From: Nematostella vectensis
Taxonomy: Eukaryota > Cnidaria > Anthozoa > Actiniaria > Edwardsiidae
DNA: 64,000 bases
Direction of reading: 5' to 3'
Assembly: GCF_932526225.1 (NCBI RefSeq)
Contig: NC_064034.1
Span: 12,598,887-12,662,886, forward strand
Shown: positions 12,401 to 23,503 of the stretch, piece after piece
How the letters are laid out: each line of letters starts with the position of its first letter
Position numbering within the stretch: the stretch's first letter is position 1
The notes under the pieces: generated by a model
The model's input: the letters and a program-made list of their open reading frames with translations, nothing else
Databases searched by the model: none
What the model was told of the DNA's origin: nothing
Program-made: the position numbers and the translations under genes

Positions 12401-15400
12401 TTACGCCAGACGAAATACTTCGAGATCGGTTGTTATTTGGAATACATGACACGAAGGTCAGAGAAAGGTTGTTACGCGAGTCCAAATTAACACTAGCGAA
12501 AACAGATGAAATTTGCCGAGCGGCTGAGAGTATGCTTGCTCAGATGAAAATAGTCAAAGATACATCTGAGACAGACGTCAATGCCGTGAGTAAATTCGAG
12601 TCGAAGAAACCCAACATCAAAAATTATCGGCGAAAGCAACGAGGTCAAGGCAAACAATGTGACAATTGTGGATACCAACATATGGCAAATCAGGAATCGT
12701 GTCCCGCACGAGGAAAGGACTGCCGGAAGTGCGGAGCGAAAAATCACTTTGCCAATAGATGCAAACAGGAAGTCAAGGCTACCGAAGTCGAAGAAACAGA
12801 TATGTATCCTGAGGAGACATATCAAACGGAGGAAGTATTGGCCGTCTGGTTGGATGATTCGCAGCTGGTCACATTTCAATCAGAGTCTGGAAGTTTCATC
12901 CGTTTCCAACCTGATACTGGTGCACAATGCAATGTGTTGCCAGTGCACATATACAAGCAGGCGTGTAACGACCACAAGCTAGTAAAAGTGAAACCCGTGC
13001 AAACGTCCTTAGTGGCGTATGGGGGATCAAAGATCAAAGTCGTCGGGCATGTCACCATTAGAGTGTGGAGAAACCATGTATCGTGCCAGCTGGATTGTCG
13101 CCTTGTTGACAGCCATGAAATCCGCCCGATTCTGGGGCGTAAGGCATGCCTTGGCATGAACATTATACAGTACAATGACAAAGACCAGTTTCACAAACCG
13201 CAGACAGATGGAGCGACAGTGTTCACCGTTGACCCCAAACCAGGAGCTGCACTAACAAGAGAAGAAATATTGGCTAAGTTCCCAGCAGTGTTCAGTGACG
13301 GGGTTGGCAAACTTGATGGAGAATACACCATCAGACTAGACACAAACGCTCAACCAGTACAACACGCACCACGTAGAGTTGCAGTAGCCCTAAGACCCCA
13401 GCTCAAGAAAACCTTGAATGATCTAGTGGACAAAGAGATAATAGCACCGGTGACCACACCCACCTCGTGGATCAGCTCTATGGTAGTAGTTCCCAAGAAA
13501 GATGGAAAACTGCGAATATGCCTAGACCCAAAGGATCTCAACAAAGCCATCCAGAGGGAAAACTATCCCCTACCAACCATAGAAGAGGTTGCAACACGAT
13601 TACACGGTGCCAAGGTGTTCACGTTGTTGGATGTCCGCAACGGTTTCTGGCACGTCCAGCTAGAGGAAGAGTCGACCTATCTAACAACTTTCCATACACC
13701 GTTTGGCCGATACCGATGGAAGAGAATGCCTTTCGGGATCTCCTCAGCACCAGAAGTGTTTCAAAGAAAGATGCATGAATTTGCCGAAGGTCTGACTGGA
13801 ACCGAAGTTGTTGCTGATGATTTCCTGGTAGTGGGCTATGGCGAGAGCTACGAGGAGGCAACGGCGGATCACGACAGGAACCTCCTGGCATTCCTAAACC
13901 GTTGTGATCAACGGGACATACACCTGAATCCCGACAAGATGAGACTTAGGAAATCAGAGTTACTCTTCATTGGCCACATAGCAACTGACAAGGGACTTAA
14001 AGTCGACCCTGCTAAAGTGCGAGCAATTGTGGACATGCCCTCACCGACCGACAAGCTTGGGGTACAGCGTCTGTTAGGCCTAGCCCAATACCTTGCAAAG
14101 TTCCTGCCCCAGCTGTCAGACATCACAAAGCCGCTGAGGGATCTCACACAGAGCGACGTGCAGTTCATCTGGGATGATGCGCAACAGTCTGCGTTTGAAA
14201 AGCTAAAGGATGCCGTTACAGTCACTCCAGTATTGCGGTACTACAACCTAGACGAGGAGATTACACTTCAGTGCGATGCGTCGCAGAGCGGATTGGGTGC
14301 CGCATTACTACAGAATGGCCAACCAGTAGCCTACGCATCACGTGCACTCACGCCCGCTGAGACGCGTTATGCACAGATTGAGAAGGAGCTGCTCGCGATT
14401 GTCTTTGCGTGTGACCGTTTCCATACGTACGTCTACGGCCGCGAAGTCGTCAACATCGAGACTGATCACAAGCCTTTGGAACCAATCTTCATCAAACCTC
14501 TGGCGACTGCTCCGAAACGCCTACAACGAATGCTGCTGAGTCTGCAGAGTTACAGTCTCAATGTGAAGTACAAGAAAGGCAAAGATCTTTACTTGGCTGA
14601 CACCCTAAGCAGAGCTTACTTACCCGAAGTCAACGCCTGGGAGTTTACCAGGGAGCTGGAGGAGATTGACCATCGATCATGGATGCCAGTGAGAGAAGAG
14701 ACTTGGCAGCAACTCAAAAATGCAGCAGTAGATGATGCGGTGCAACAAAACCTTCGAGAGGTTATAAAGAGAGGTTGGCCAGAGAGCAAAACAGACCTGC
14801 CGGAGTGCGTGCATCCTTACTTTGATATTCGAGACGAGCTAACTGTCCAAGAAGAACTCATCTTTAAAGGCCAACAGTTGGTGGTTCCTAGAGCCCTGAG
14901 GAAGGAGCTTATGGAAAAGACACACTCATCCCACATCGGTATAGAAGGCTGCATAAGACGAGCAAGAGACACGTTTTTCTGGCCGCGGATGACTGTCGAG
15001 TTGAAGGAGTACATCACAAAATGCGAAGTATGTTTGACTCATCGCAGTGGCCAACGAAAGGAGCCAATTCTCCAACATGAGTTTGTCGCTCGACCTTGGG
15101 GAAAGGTCTCAGCTGACCTCTGTGAGCTCGACAACCGAACACTGCTAGTGGTCAGTGACTACTTCAGCAACTACATAGAAGTGGCCCGGCTTAACACAGT
15201 GACGTCACGAGCAATAATAAAGGAGCTGAAGGCAATATTTGCCAGGTTTGGCATCCCAGACACCCTTATAACCGACAATGGACCGCAGTTCGCATCAGCG
15301 GAGTTTAGTGTATTCGCCAAGACCTGGATGTTCGAACACAAGACGTCATCCCCAAGATATGCCCAAGCAAATGGGAAAGCGGAAAATGCTGTACAGACAG

Positions 15401-18400
15401 TAAAGAGGCTGTTTAAAAAATGCAAGACATCCGGGGGGTCAGAATTCCAAGCACTTCTCGACTGGCGGAATACTCCGACTGCTGGAATCGGAACTAGCCC
15501 GGCCCAGCGCCTTTTCGGACGTCGATGCAAAACACTTCTCCCTGTGGCTGGTTCCCTACTACAGCCTAGCTACAACACTGAAGAGGACACCAGGAAGTTG
15601 ATAGGTACCAAGCAACGCCAGAAGTTTTATTACGATAAGCACAGCAAGCCCCTGGAGCCCATCGCTGTCGGCGAAACTGTGCGCATGAAGCTACCAGGAC
15701 AAGACACGTGGACGCCTGGTACGTGTTTAGGTCAAGCCGGGCCTAGGAGCTACAACGTCGAGACTGAAGGTACCACCTACCGACGAAACCGCCGACAGTT
15801 GATCAGCACTGGAGAAACAAACAGCCAAGTACCTGATGTTCTGGAATCACCAGAACCCGATGATGCTCAGCAGCAACCCAGCCAGGTTGCCCTGCCACCA
15901 GATTCTTCACAGGCTATAACAAGGCCTCGGCGGGAGGTGAAGCCTCCTGCATGGCTCAAAGACTATGTGCCAAAATAACATTGAAACTGTTAGGACACTG
16001 AACTTTAGTAATAATCCATCGTATGATTTTAGTTGTAAAATTTCGATTTTTACCCTTTGATTATTATAATGTTGTTTTAACCAACCATTAGCGTTACTGT
16101 TAAAAGAGGGAAGATGTGACAAGTTGCGTGACAGAGCACGTGCTTAGAACGTGACCCAGGACCCTCATTCAGATTGTGCAAGACTTCATGGCTCGTTTCA
16201 CCGTTGAATAAACGTCTACAAAACTTCTTATTATCCTCTTCTTACACTTACCGCAGTTCCTCTCGTCCTCGCCATGCGGGCAGTGCGGCGTAGCGTCACA
16301 CACTTTGCTGTTAGCGATGCAAATGGTACTGCTGCCACAACGGAAGTGGTCTCGCGGGCACACCTGGCCCGGTTGGGTAGCTAGAAAGAGACGAAAAACA
16401 TTATGTAATTCTTAGACTGTCTGCTACCATTCAATAACAACTGAAAATGGACGATTTTAAGCATTTACTGTCGAATCCGTTGTATCGCGACGCCGCATCT
16501 TCAAAACATCGATTTGTATTTGTCTTTTGGGATTTTTTGTTCCGCCAGTCAAATTATTCTAAGCCAATCAGATTCTTGCCACCTCTCGCCTAGTGCAGTT
16601 GCCTGGCTTTTTGTTGCGACACTGTCTGGTTTTCGTCCAGAGGATAGCCAAAGAAGTGCACAAAGCGAGACTCTGATTGGCTCAGAATGATTTTACTGAC
16701 GGAACAGAAAACCAAAACAAATCGTGTTTTGAAAACGCGGGTCGCGATACAACGAATTCGACAGTAAATATGAGGGGGAAAAAACGTTTAACTTTTATTC
16801 ATGATAAAAAAAACAAAATCAATCGTTAAAAACTAGTGTGTATTTATTTTATTTGCTTGCACAGTTTAGGGTCATTTATCGTTTTATCGCGCGTTTAATA
16901 CACGGTGGTTCCACGGCACAAGGCGGCGCCCCCTTTCGTACTTACTATTGTCTCCGCTAACAGGCTGGTACGGAATGTCAGGCTGAGGTGGAACCGATGG
17001 AGTTGCTATAGTAACAAGGGTTGGTGAAAAGAGAGGTCAGTCGGAGCAATAGAAGAGAGGATAAAAAAAATTAAAAAGAGGAGACAGAAAATAGAGTTTG
17101 GTGATGGTTATTGTTAGTAGATTAGAGTTCGGAATTAGCAATGACTTCATTGTTAGCGTTAGCACAGTATCCATATGCATGGTTTATCTCTTGAATTATT
17201 ATCCATACACGCTAGTTGCATTTTTATCCAATTCGGTTACAATCCTCAGGATTAAAGGAGAGTTTATCAATAGCAGACTTGTAGAATGTGCAGTTATTGA
17301 AATAAGTAGTTATGAATAAGCAGTTAAAATTTTCTGAATCAGTAAAGGAACTCTATAAAGTTTAAATGTTCATGCGCACAAATCTCCGCACGCCATTTCA
17401 TGCGCTAAAAGAACTTTATTTTTTTATATATATCCTGTTGAGCTTGTCAGCTCGATATCCACATAAAGTACACGACGCGTAGCGACAGAAGAGATACTTA
17501 CGACACATTTTCTCGTCGCTGCCGTCGCCACAGTTATCAGTACCGTCACATTTTTGGGGAAGAGGGATGCACTTTTGATTTGTACACGTAAACTCATCAC
17601 TGGAACAGCCAATTGTACCTGTCAACAGAGAGTAAACATTAGCTTTAGCAAAGATGCGGACGACGATTTAAACCTATCATTTATCAGGGTCAGTGTCCTT
17701 TTGCACTAGAATGAAAGTTTCTTAGCAAAATTTTCGCATTTCCGCTTCTTCCGATTGTTTTTTTTTACTGGCTTTACCCGTGCGCTTTGATGGTTTATGC
17801 TAACTGGAAATTTTGTTGGCCTCTGAGCAACACACCGGCTTTTTTGAAGTAAGGTTTGATTGATAGAGTATGAAGCGGGCCATTTTTATGATAGGCTAGG
17901 TAAATCCTACGTCGGGTTCTCCCCGGATCTAGCAGAAAGCTGTTTCCACACACCCCCACCCTCCACCATTGGGGACATTGTCACTCACCGCATCCAGCTT
18001 CGTCGCTACCATCCAGGCAGTCACGCTCGCCGTCACAAATCCACCGCCTGTGAACACAACCGTTACCATCCGCACACATGCGCTCGTTTTTGCGGCACTT
18101 CACCGGTGGGGGAGTGGGGCGAGTTACTGAAAGGCGGCACAGAAAACTAGATTAACAACCCAAAGTAATACTAAATGGAGTTCTCCGCATTTGTTATGTT
18201 GACGTCGTTTTTGCCTTATACTAGAGGGATGGTGCAGTAAAAGGCTGAACAAATTTCGAGTAATTCCTATTTCATTCATTTTCACTCAGATACCTTAAAC
18301 TAATACAAACCGTTTCTTGTTTCCCTCTTGGATTCCAGCTCAAGGAGTGGTCTTGAAGTGTTGCGTTAAACTCACCATTTTGACAATTTTGCTCATCTGA

Positions 18401-21400
18401 GCCGTCTAGACAGTCGCTGCGATGGTCGCAGCGGAAGCGCCCAGGGATGCACCGGCCACTGAACGCGCAAGTGAACTCGTATGGAGCGCAGGTCTTGTTA
18501 ACTACAGAAAGAGTAACAAACGTGAGAAAAAAACGACCTCCTTGATTGGGGCAGTGACTCTGAATCTATACTCACCACACCCTCGTTCATCACTCCTGTC
18601 AGTGCAGTCGAACTCTCGGTCACACCTAAATGTCGACGTTATACAACGACCATCATCACACCGGAACTCATTAGCGGAACACGTAGTCGTCGGCTCTAAA
18701 GGCAGAAGAGTGAGTAAATGTAAATACTTTGCATACCCATGGAGTTCTCCTATACCCTCGTTGGCAACAAAAATATTGTGTTTCTATCAGGAATAAGTGA
18801 ATAAGGAAAACTCACTGCAACCACTCTCGTCACTTCTGTCTCCGCAGTCGTTTTCCCCATCGCATCTGAACGAGTTCGGCACACACTGGCTGTTAGCACA
18901 AGTGAAGTCCGAAGGCGGGCAGGTATACGGTGGTCGAGTGGCTGTGGGGCGAGATCGAAGAATGTGAGACGTTCATTTTTTTTCTTTCTTTGACAAATTC
19001 GAGGAAGGCGTAATGCAATTGAAAGGAGAGCGTATTACGATCACTTACGGCAGTTGTCTTCGTCACTGCTGTCGCCACAGTCGTCCATTCCATCACAAAC
19101 CCATTCTTTGAGCACACACCGGCCATTTCTACATGTGTGGTCGGTTACTGGGTTACATGTCTTGGCAGCTAATGTCGAGAAGAACCACAAAATCAACCAG
19201 GGATGATAACACGGGGCATGTTCTACTAATGTAATTGTAGATTTTCGAAAATTGGCAGTTTTGGAATTGCGCGTCATCAAACCTGTATCATCTTTTTTAG
19301 GGGCGAGCACAGGTCCCCCAAGCTAATATGTTGTATTTTACGTGTCTCATTCACTGTAAAAATATGGTGGGTTACAATAAAAAAAAAATTGGGACGAAAA
19401 ATATAATAGGATACCTTCAAACTTTTCTAACCAGTTTGTGGAGTTGTTATTTAAATCCTTGTGAAGTTTCAATCCATTTGGGCTCTAATGATGCCGATCG
19501 GCAAAACGGGCGGTAGAAAATCGCTTCTAGAAAAGTGGATATTCGAAATTTCGCCAAAATACATGCAAACAATATTATACAGATGCTTTACACTGCCACA
19601 CAGAAATTATGAATCCAGTTGATCAACTCTTTGCGTACCTAAAACGCCATTCTTCACCCGCCTTGCCGAATCAGGTATGCTTGACGCGAACCCATGGGAT
19701 GGATATTTCAACGGTCGTGACAAAACAGCCCGTCTACATCCCCCTTCCCGCAAAAAGCAACAACCAACTACGAATATTCTCTCGTGAACTTCGTCGATTT
19801 CGAGGAAGAGAAATAAACAAACAGCTTCATTTGTCGAGTTAAATTGCATTTAATCTTATTTATAAGCTACATGTTTTTTGTGTTGAAATTCAACACAACC
19901 TTTCTCTTCTCTTAGTATGGGGGAACTTCAATCGCTAAATATTGCCCCAAATGGATTGAAACTTCACTGAGATTTAAATAACAACTCCACAAACTGGTTA
20001 GAAAAGTTTGAAGGTATTTTATTATATTTTTCGTCCCAATTTTTTTTATTGTAATGCACTATATATTTACAGTGAATGAGACACGTAAAATACAACATAT
20101 TAGCTTGGGGGACCTGTGGGGCGAGGGGCAGAATTCAAGTCTAAAACCTTAAAGTTTTAAGCGTTCGAGGGAACATGACAATGAATTTGTTTTTGGTGGC
20201 GATTATTTTGTATATGTATATATTTGTATATGTCCTAAAGTAGAAAGCAGGTATATAGTATAATTCCTTCATGACAATAATCAACCATGCGCTTTATCGG
20301 AATCGAACAGTTGATTGTGCCTCGAGATACCATCTTGCATGCATTTACACAAATCGGAATCTTGCATATAGGAAAATGCTGATACATTCTGCCATTGCTT
20401 TATATCGCCCTAAGCAAAGAAAGGTAAATATCTTTGCTGTTTTGCTCATTTTTGCATACATAGCTGAAAGTAAGCACCACAATGATAAGGCCAAGTAAAA
20501 AAAGACATGTTTATCGTCCCCGCCCGCATCCTTTTTCGGGGCCGCATCAATATTCGTACAAATCTTTGATAAACGAAGGAGAACAAATAAATAAAAAAAG
20601 TAATAACTAAAAAGGGCCGCATGCTCCATATTTTGATGTTATATGGACGATAAACATGTTTTTATATTTTTTTTCTTGGCCTAAAATGGTTTGCCCGCAG
20701 GGAACTAGACTCGTTTTATCTCATGATCATCAAATGCGCTTTGTATATCGGAATCTTTCAGCCTGTTGCATATTTATATGTACTAAAAGTATGTCTTATT
20801 TGTTTTCATTTTAACTGTGGTGTTTTCTTTAAAATGACTTTCTGCAGTTATTTATTCGATGAGGTCATGAATCGTTGCTAGACTAATCTATATAATTGGC
20901 TTTGCTTACATTTCTTTAAACTATAGCCCGCTGTAAGTATTAAATCCTAACAAACGCTCGAAGGATCTATTAGAACACTGAAAGGATTACATAGTCTCTG
21001 GCAAGCGATTATTTCTTTGTTTAGAGCGCAGCTAGATTTAGTGTGAACTTCAGGAACGACTAAAACAAAGTCTGAAAAAATGCGTTATTTCTCGGTATCA
21101 ACAAATGCAATTATTTTTTTGTGAACATTTGAACACACCCGCTTTTAAATTTACCTTAGCTCATACAAATATGCTTGATGTCGTTTTCTGTTGTATCTGT
21201 TTTTGGTTCCGTTTTCAATTCTAGATTGGCCTATAACGCTATACATCTCAGGTTATCACAGGTTATCTGCAGAGTTTGCAATGCACACGTATATCGCAAA
21301 CGAAAATATCAGATATAGTCCGTCTGCCTGGTGTATTATAAGCCTTGCAATATATCAATGACACACCATTGGTGAACCATACAAAAATAGGAATTCGATA

Positions 21401-23447
21401 CGTGATAGGAATATTTTAATCTATCAAAATTGCATGCATTAAAAAATAATCTTGCGTTTCCAGAGGTTTATCTGAGACACGCAACCGAAGATAGAAAATA
21501 TAGTGCTTGATTTGGAATTTGGAGTTAACTAGTGTGTTCTACACACTAGGTCGGTTTTTGAGAGAGCATATAATCTGTAACGAGAATATTTTATCACAGC
21601 GCAAATATGAATGTTATTTGTTGAATTTCAACGAAGAATGTTTCATTTTCTCAAAAAAGCAACTTTGACGAAACATAATAAATAGGTTTCGGAAAGGTAT
21701 AACATTAAAATTTATCTGAATAAAAGTCTTCTTTCGCCTATGGAATCGCTAAAGAACTATTAAATTGAAGGAGCGAACGTCAGTTAAAAAACATAAACAA
21801 AGCTTCTTCCATTTTGTTCCATACAAAACAACCGAATAATATGAATATAGTAAATTAGTAACTTATTCTTCGATATTAATAGTAAATAAGATTAAAAAAA
21901 GAATTTCGCAGTTAAAAATTTCAAAATACCATTCAAAAGTTTGAGTGATTTTACTCTGCGTAGTAAAAGCGACGCATTTACTATTTGGCAGTTAAGGCCA
22001 TAGTAATATGGTAATGAGCCTGTATGGTGTGTTCACTCTCCACCAATCACAGTACGCCAAATTGACACGCCTACCAGCCGCCCACGAGCCGGTTTCAACG
22101 AACTCAATCAAAACACAAACAAAACAAAAACCCGGCAAAATTTGCTGGTGGTCAACAATAAATGTCAAAGATGAGGTTGGAGTATTTTATCGGTAGTTAC
22201 GAGTTTGGTATTCCAACTGGTCTTATTAAGGGGACTTTTAAAAGAGTAGAAATAAATCATTTTTGGCGCGTGGTTTTCCCTCGAGACGTTGAGTACACAA
22301 TTTACAATCTTCGTTTATACATACAATCCGTACACTACTCATTTTGAAAGAGATAGCTTTTTGTTTCGAAACTTCGAAGGCTAAAGCAGAAAAAAAACAT
22401 TTTCCTGTGAGGAAACGGACATTTTAATATATAGTCTGTCCCACTCTAATTGTAGTCTTTCCAGTTGACAAGTAGTTTACAACTCGTAGTTATCGATGCG
22501 AGACGATCTAGTTTGAACTCGACGTTCTTTTAATTTCTCTAGATGCCTTAGATGAACTGCTCCATAATCAGAACAGTACCAGTCATATTTTATCCAAAGA
22601 ATAGATATATCTGTGAAAGAATAGTCCTTCGCCGCTCATGAAAATGTAAACTTTCACAGCAAGAATGTTAGGTCGCACCTTGCGAAGAATCTTTGAATTT
22701 GGCTGTGCGCTGTCTCAGTTTATCTCTGGGACGGAGCTATGAAAACAAGCTACTTACGGCATCCATCTTCGTCCGAATGATCTCCACAGTCGTCTTGGTC
22801 GTCACAACGCCAGGCTTTCTGGATACAACGCTCATTTTTGCAGGTGAATTGGGTAGATGTACACGGAAATCCTAGCAACCCAAACAGAAGAGTTCAGAAC
22901 CACAACACACTCATTGTCATTATACGAGACCAAAAACATCAACGAACTTCAGTAGTCGTTTAAAACAAGTTCTATATGGAAAAGGGAGTAATCAGAAAAC
23001 AGTACGGCTTTCACATATCGCCCTTTTCGCGCGTGTGGGTGTGTTGAGGGTCGGCTTGGAGAAAGCGAGGAGTTGTCTCTCGCTGAAATATTCATAAAAA
23101 ATATATTCCATTGACTTTCAACATTAAATCTATATAGGTATTACCAATATTTGCTGAAATAAAAAAAAGGATTTTATCTACTAGTACAGTACAGCAAAAT
23201 GGCAAAACGCCGTTTTTGGTGGAATTTCTAGGCGGTTTGAATTTCAACGCGGCAGAAGACAACACTGAATGAAAATACTTACAACTACCAAATGTAGTAT
23301 AACGAACACAAAAAGTCCCCCAATATACTCGGGCGTAGAGCTTCCTACCCAAACAAAACCTAAAGACATACCTGAACTTTTAGCCCTCTGTAAAGTAAAA
23401 GCCAAAAGAAAGAGGATAACAGAGATCTGTGACATTTTTGCAGCCAT
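8790..23447 (-). CDS. LDLR: LDL receptor / VLDL receptor-like protein, 17 exons
   Basis: A type I membrane endocytic receptor for lipoprotein-like ligands. Exons (minus strand, 5' to 3'): 23447-23372, 22871-22758, 19168-19049, 18941-18816, 18695-18576, 18501-18376, 18126-17989, 17618-17502, 17005-16946, 16380-16252, 11657-11535, 11403-11278, 11116-10726, 10449-10058, 9720-9589, 9479-9272, 9024-8790. All joins use GT-AG sites and the lengths sum to 2733 nt, i.e. 910 residues plus stop. Human LDLR and VLDLR are 860 and 873 residues. Domain order is signal peptide, seven LDLa, proline-rich linker, eighth LDLa, two EGF, six-bladed YWTD propeller, EGF, Thr/Ser-rich stalk, membrane helix, tail. That is the LDLR/VLDLR architecture and not that of the giant LRPs. 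The LDLa exons are phase 1-1, as in vertebrate LDLR. Confidence 0.93.
9485..9588 (-). other. Intron between the last EGF exon and the stalk/TM exon
   Basis: About 109 nt (9480-9588) with a GTAAGT donor and a CAG acceptor. Nothing else seen. Confidence 0.6.
9589..11657 (-). CDS. LDLR: EGF-EGF-YWTD propeller-EGF region of the receptor
   Basis: Exons 11657-11535 ([12 protein letters not shown]...) and 11403-11278 ([11 protein letters not shown]...) are calcium-binding type EGF modules. Exons 11116-10726 and 10449-10058 encode six propeller blades with the motifs LFTD, YWTD, YWAD, YWTD, YWID and YWTD. Exon 9720-9589 is the closing EGF ([16 protein letters not shown]). In LDLR this part mediates acid-dependent ligand release and recycling. 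Splice phases are consistent throughout (1, 1, 2, 1, 1). Confidence 0.95.
11860..11991 (+). repeat. 5' LTR of the young gypsy element
   Basis: 132 bp, starts TGTGACAAG and ends TTCTTACA (TG...CA). It contains AATAAA near its end. It is identical to the 3' LTR. Only 18 bases separate it from the Gag start codon. Confidence 0.97.
12010..15978 (+). CDS. Gag-Pol polyprotein of the young gypsy element, 1322 residues
   Basis: The polyprotein carries capsid/nucleocapsid, protease, reverse transcriptase, RNase H and integrase for retrotransposition. ATG is 18 nt after the LTR, and Gag and Pol share one frame. Visible in order: two zinc knuckles (the first irregular, Cys217 onward; the second [14 protein letters not shown] from 238), protease DTGAQCNV (Asp302), reverse transcriptase with [14 protein letters not shown] and the catalytic box VADD (Asp603/604), RNase H CDASQSG (Asp756), and integrase with an HHCC module (about 970-1010) and D1036, D1089, E1125. 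The last pair has the 35-residue spacing of DD35E. The reverse transcriptase box has Ala where most gypsy enzymes have YxDD. There is no env or chromodomain. All catalytic acids are present, so it looks functional. Confidence 0.96.
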   Translation: MASGYVLPPPAPLEIHNSNAADKWKRFVLAWKNYSLATGLNEKTEAVQVATLLTVIGEEAREVYSTFTLTEGETDKIEPVIKKFAEYCQPRKNVPFERFRFNQRMQEPGESYEHYRTALRKLAESCEFDTITPDEILRDRLLFGIHDTKVRERLLRESKLTLAKTDEICRAAESMLAQMKIVKDTSETDVNAVSKFESKKPNIKNYRRKQRGQGKQCDNCGYQHMANQESCPARGKDCRKCGAKNHFANRCKQEVKATEVEETDMYPEETYQTEEVLAVWLDDSQLVTFQSESGSFIRFQPDTGAQCNVLPVHIYKQACNDHKLVKVKPVQTSLVAYGGSKIKVVGHVTIRVWRNHVSCQLDCRLVDSHEIRPILGRKACLGMNIIQYNDKDQFHKPQTDGATVFTVDPKPGAALTREEILAKFPAVFSDGVGKLDGEYTIRLDTNAQPVQHAPRRVAVALRPQLKKTLNDLVDKEIIAPVTTPTSWISSMVVVPKKDGKLRICLDPKDLNKAIQRENYPLPTIEEVATRLHGAKVFTLLDVRNGFWHVQLEEESTYLTTFHTPFGRYRWKRMPFGISSAPEVFQRKMHEFAEGLTGTEVVADDFLVVGYGESYEEATADHDRNLLAFLNRCDQRDIHLNPDKMRLRKSELLFIGHIATDKGLKVDPAKVRAIVDMPSPTDKLGVQRLLGLAQYLAKFLPQLSDITKPLRDLTQSDVQFIWDDAQQSAFEKLKDAVTVTPVLRYYNLDEEITLQCDASQSGLGAALLQNGQPVAYASRALTPAETRYAQIEKELLAIVFACDRFHTYVYGREVVNIETDHKPLEPIFIKPLATAPKRLQRMLLSLQSYSLNVKYKKGKDLYLADTLSRAYLPEVNAWEFTRELEEIDHRSWMPVREETWQQLKNAAVDDAVQQNLREVIKRGWPESKTDLPECVHPYFDIRDELTVQEELIFKGQQLVVPRALRKELMEKTHSSHIGIEGCIRRARDTFFWPRMTVELKEYITKCEVCLTHRSGQRKEPILQHEFVARPWGKVSADLCELDNRTLLVVSDYFSNYIEVARLNTVTSRAIIKELKAIFARFGIPDTLITDNGPQFASAEFSVFAKTWMFEHKTSSPRYAQANGKAENAVQTVKRLFKKCKTSGGSEFQALLDWRNTPTAGIGTSPAQRLFGRRCKTLLPVAGSLLQPSYNTEEDTRKLIGTKQRQKFYYDKHSKPLEPIAVGETVRMKLPGQDTWTPGTCLGQAGPRSYNVETEGTTYRRNRRQLISTGETNSQVPDVLESPEPDDAQQQPSQVALPPDSSQAITRPRREVKPPAWLKDYVPK
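16115..16246 (+). repeat. 3' LTR of the young gypsy element
   Basis: 132 bp, base-for-base the same as the 5' LTR as far as I can read. It is preceded by the polypurine tract. Its last base is adjacent to the target duplication CTTAC, which on the minus strand is the GTAAG donor of the receptor's last LDLa exon. Confidence 0.97.
16252..22871 (-). CDS. LDLR: Ligand-binding region of the receptor: eight LDLa exons and one linker exon
   Basis: Each LDLa repeat is one phase 1-1 exon of 114-138 nt with six cysteines and, in most, the calcium cage DCxDxSDExxC. The first two have Trp before the fifth-cysteine region (AWRCDD, EWVCDG), the aromatic position used to hold ligand lysines in LDLR modules. 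The sixth is preceded by a proline-rich spacer. Exon 17005-16946 encodes only a Pro-rich linker before the last repeat. The last repeat (16380-16252) reads [11 protein letters not shown] and lacks the canonical DxSDE, so its calcium binding may be weak. Confidence 0.92.
16464..16768. mobile_element. MITE with about 110-bp terminal inverted repeats in a receptor intron
   Basis: The left arm starts TTTACTGTCGAATCCGTTGT. The right arm, reverse-complemented, starts TTTACTGTCGAATTCGTTGT. Similarity continues inward through a GTTCCGYCAGT block to AGCCAATCAGA. There is no coding capacity. The flanks do not give a clear target duplication. It lies between the last LDLa exon and the linker exon. Confidence 0.8.
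19308..20118. mobile_element. Non-autonomous DNA transposon, hAT-like ends
   Basis: Inverted arms of about 170 bp, each starting (C)ACAGGTCCCCCAAGCTAAT. They are flanked by the direct repeat GGGCGAG (19301-19307 and 20119-20125), extendable to 8 bp with one ambiguous G. An 8-bp duplication and CA-type ends would fit the hAT superfamily. The internal 450 bp has no recognisable transposase, so the element would depend on another copy. It sits in the 3.6-kb intron between the first and second LDLa exons of the receptor. Confidence 0.8.
20497..20663. repeat. Short inverted-repeat element
   Basis: The left arm contains ACATGTTTATCGTCC and the right arm GGACGATAAACATGT, about 165 bp apart end to end. 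It resembles a small MITE; no target duplication identified. Confidence 0.5.
20670..22757. other. Remainder of large receptor intron
   Basis: AT-rich, no exon seen. A perfect short palindrome, CTAGTGTGT-TCT-ACACACTAG, lies at 21529-21549. Confidence 0.5.
23372..23447 (-). CDS. LDLR: Signal-peptide exon of the LDLR-like receptor
   Basis: ATG at 23447-23445 starts [20 protein letters not shown], a clear signal peptide with a hydrophobic core. The exon ends phase 1 at a GTATGT donor, which joins in frame to the first LDLa exon (22871). A second in-frame Met at residue 5 is a possible alternative start. The exon lies about 90 bp downstream of the shared SRE/CRE block. Confidence 0.85.
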
Positions 23448-23503
23448 TTCGACACACAGTAAAGTGTTCGGTAGCCGGTGAATGAATAACTTTGCTGCTT
23501 GCT

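Larger units (their letters stand above)
11860..16246 (+). mobile_element. Young, apparently intact Ty3/gypsy retrotransposon
   Basis: Two LTRs of 132 bp (11860-11991 and 16115-16246) read as identical, so the insertion is very recent. They flank one uninterrupted gag-pol frame. A 5-bp target-site duplication CTTAC lies at 11855-11859 and 16247-16251. A purine tract (AAAAGAGGGAAGA) precedes the 3' LTR, and a sequence starting TGG abuts the 5' LTR, as expected for a tRNA primer site. The element is in the opposite orientation to the host LDLR-like gene and occupies the intron between the last LDLa exon and the first EGF exon. Without it this intron would be only about 200 nt. Confidence 0.97.
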
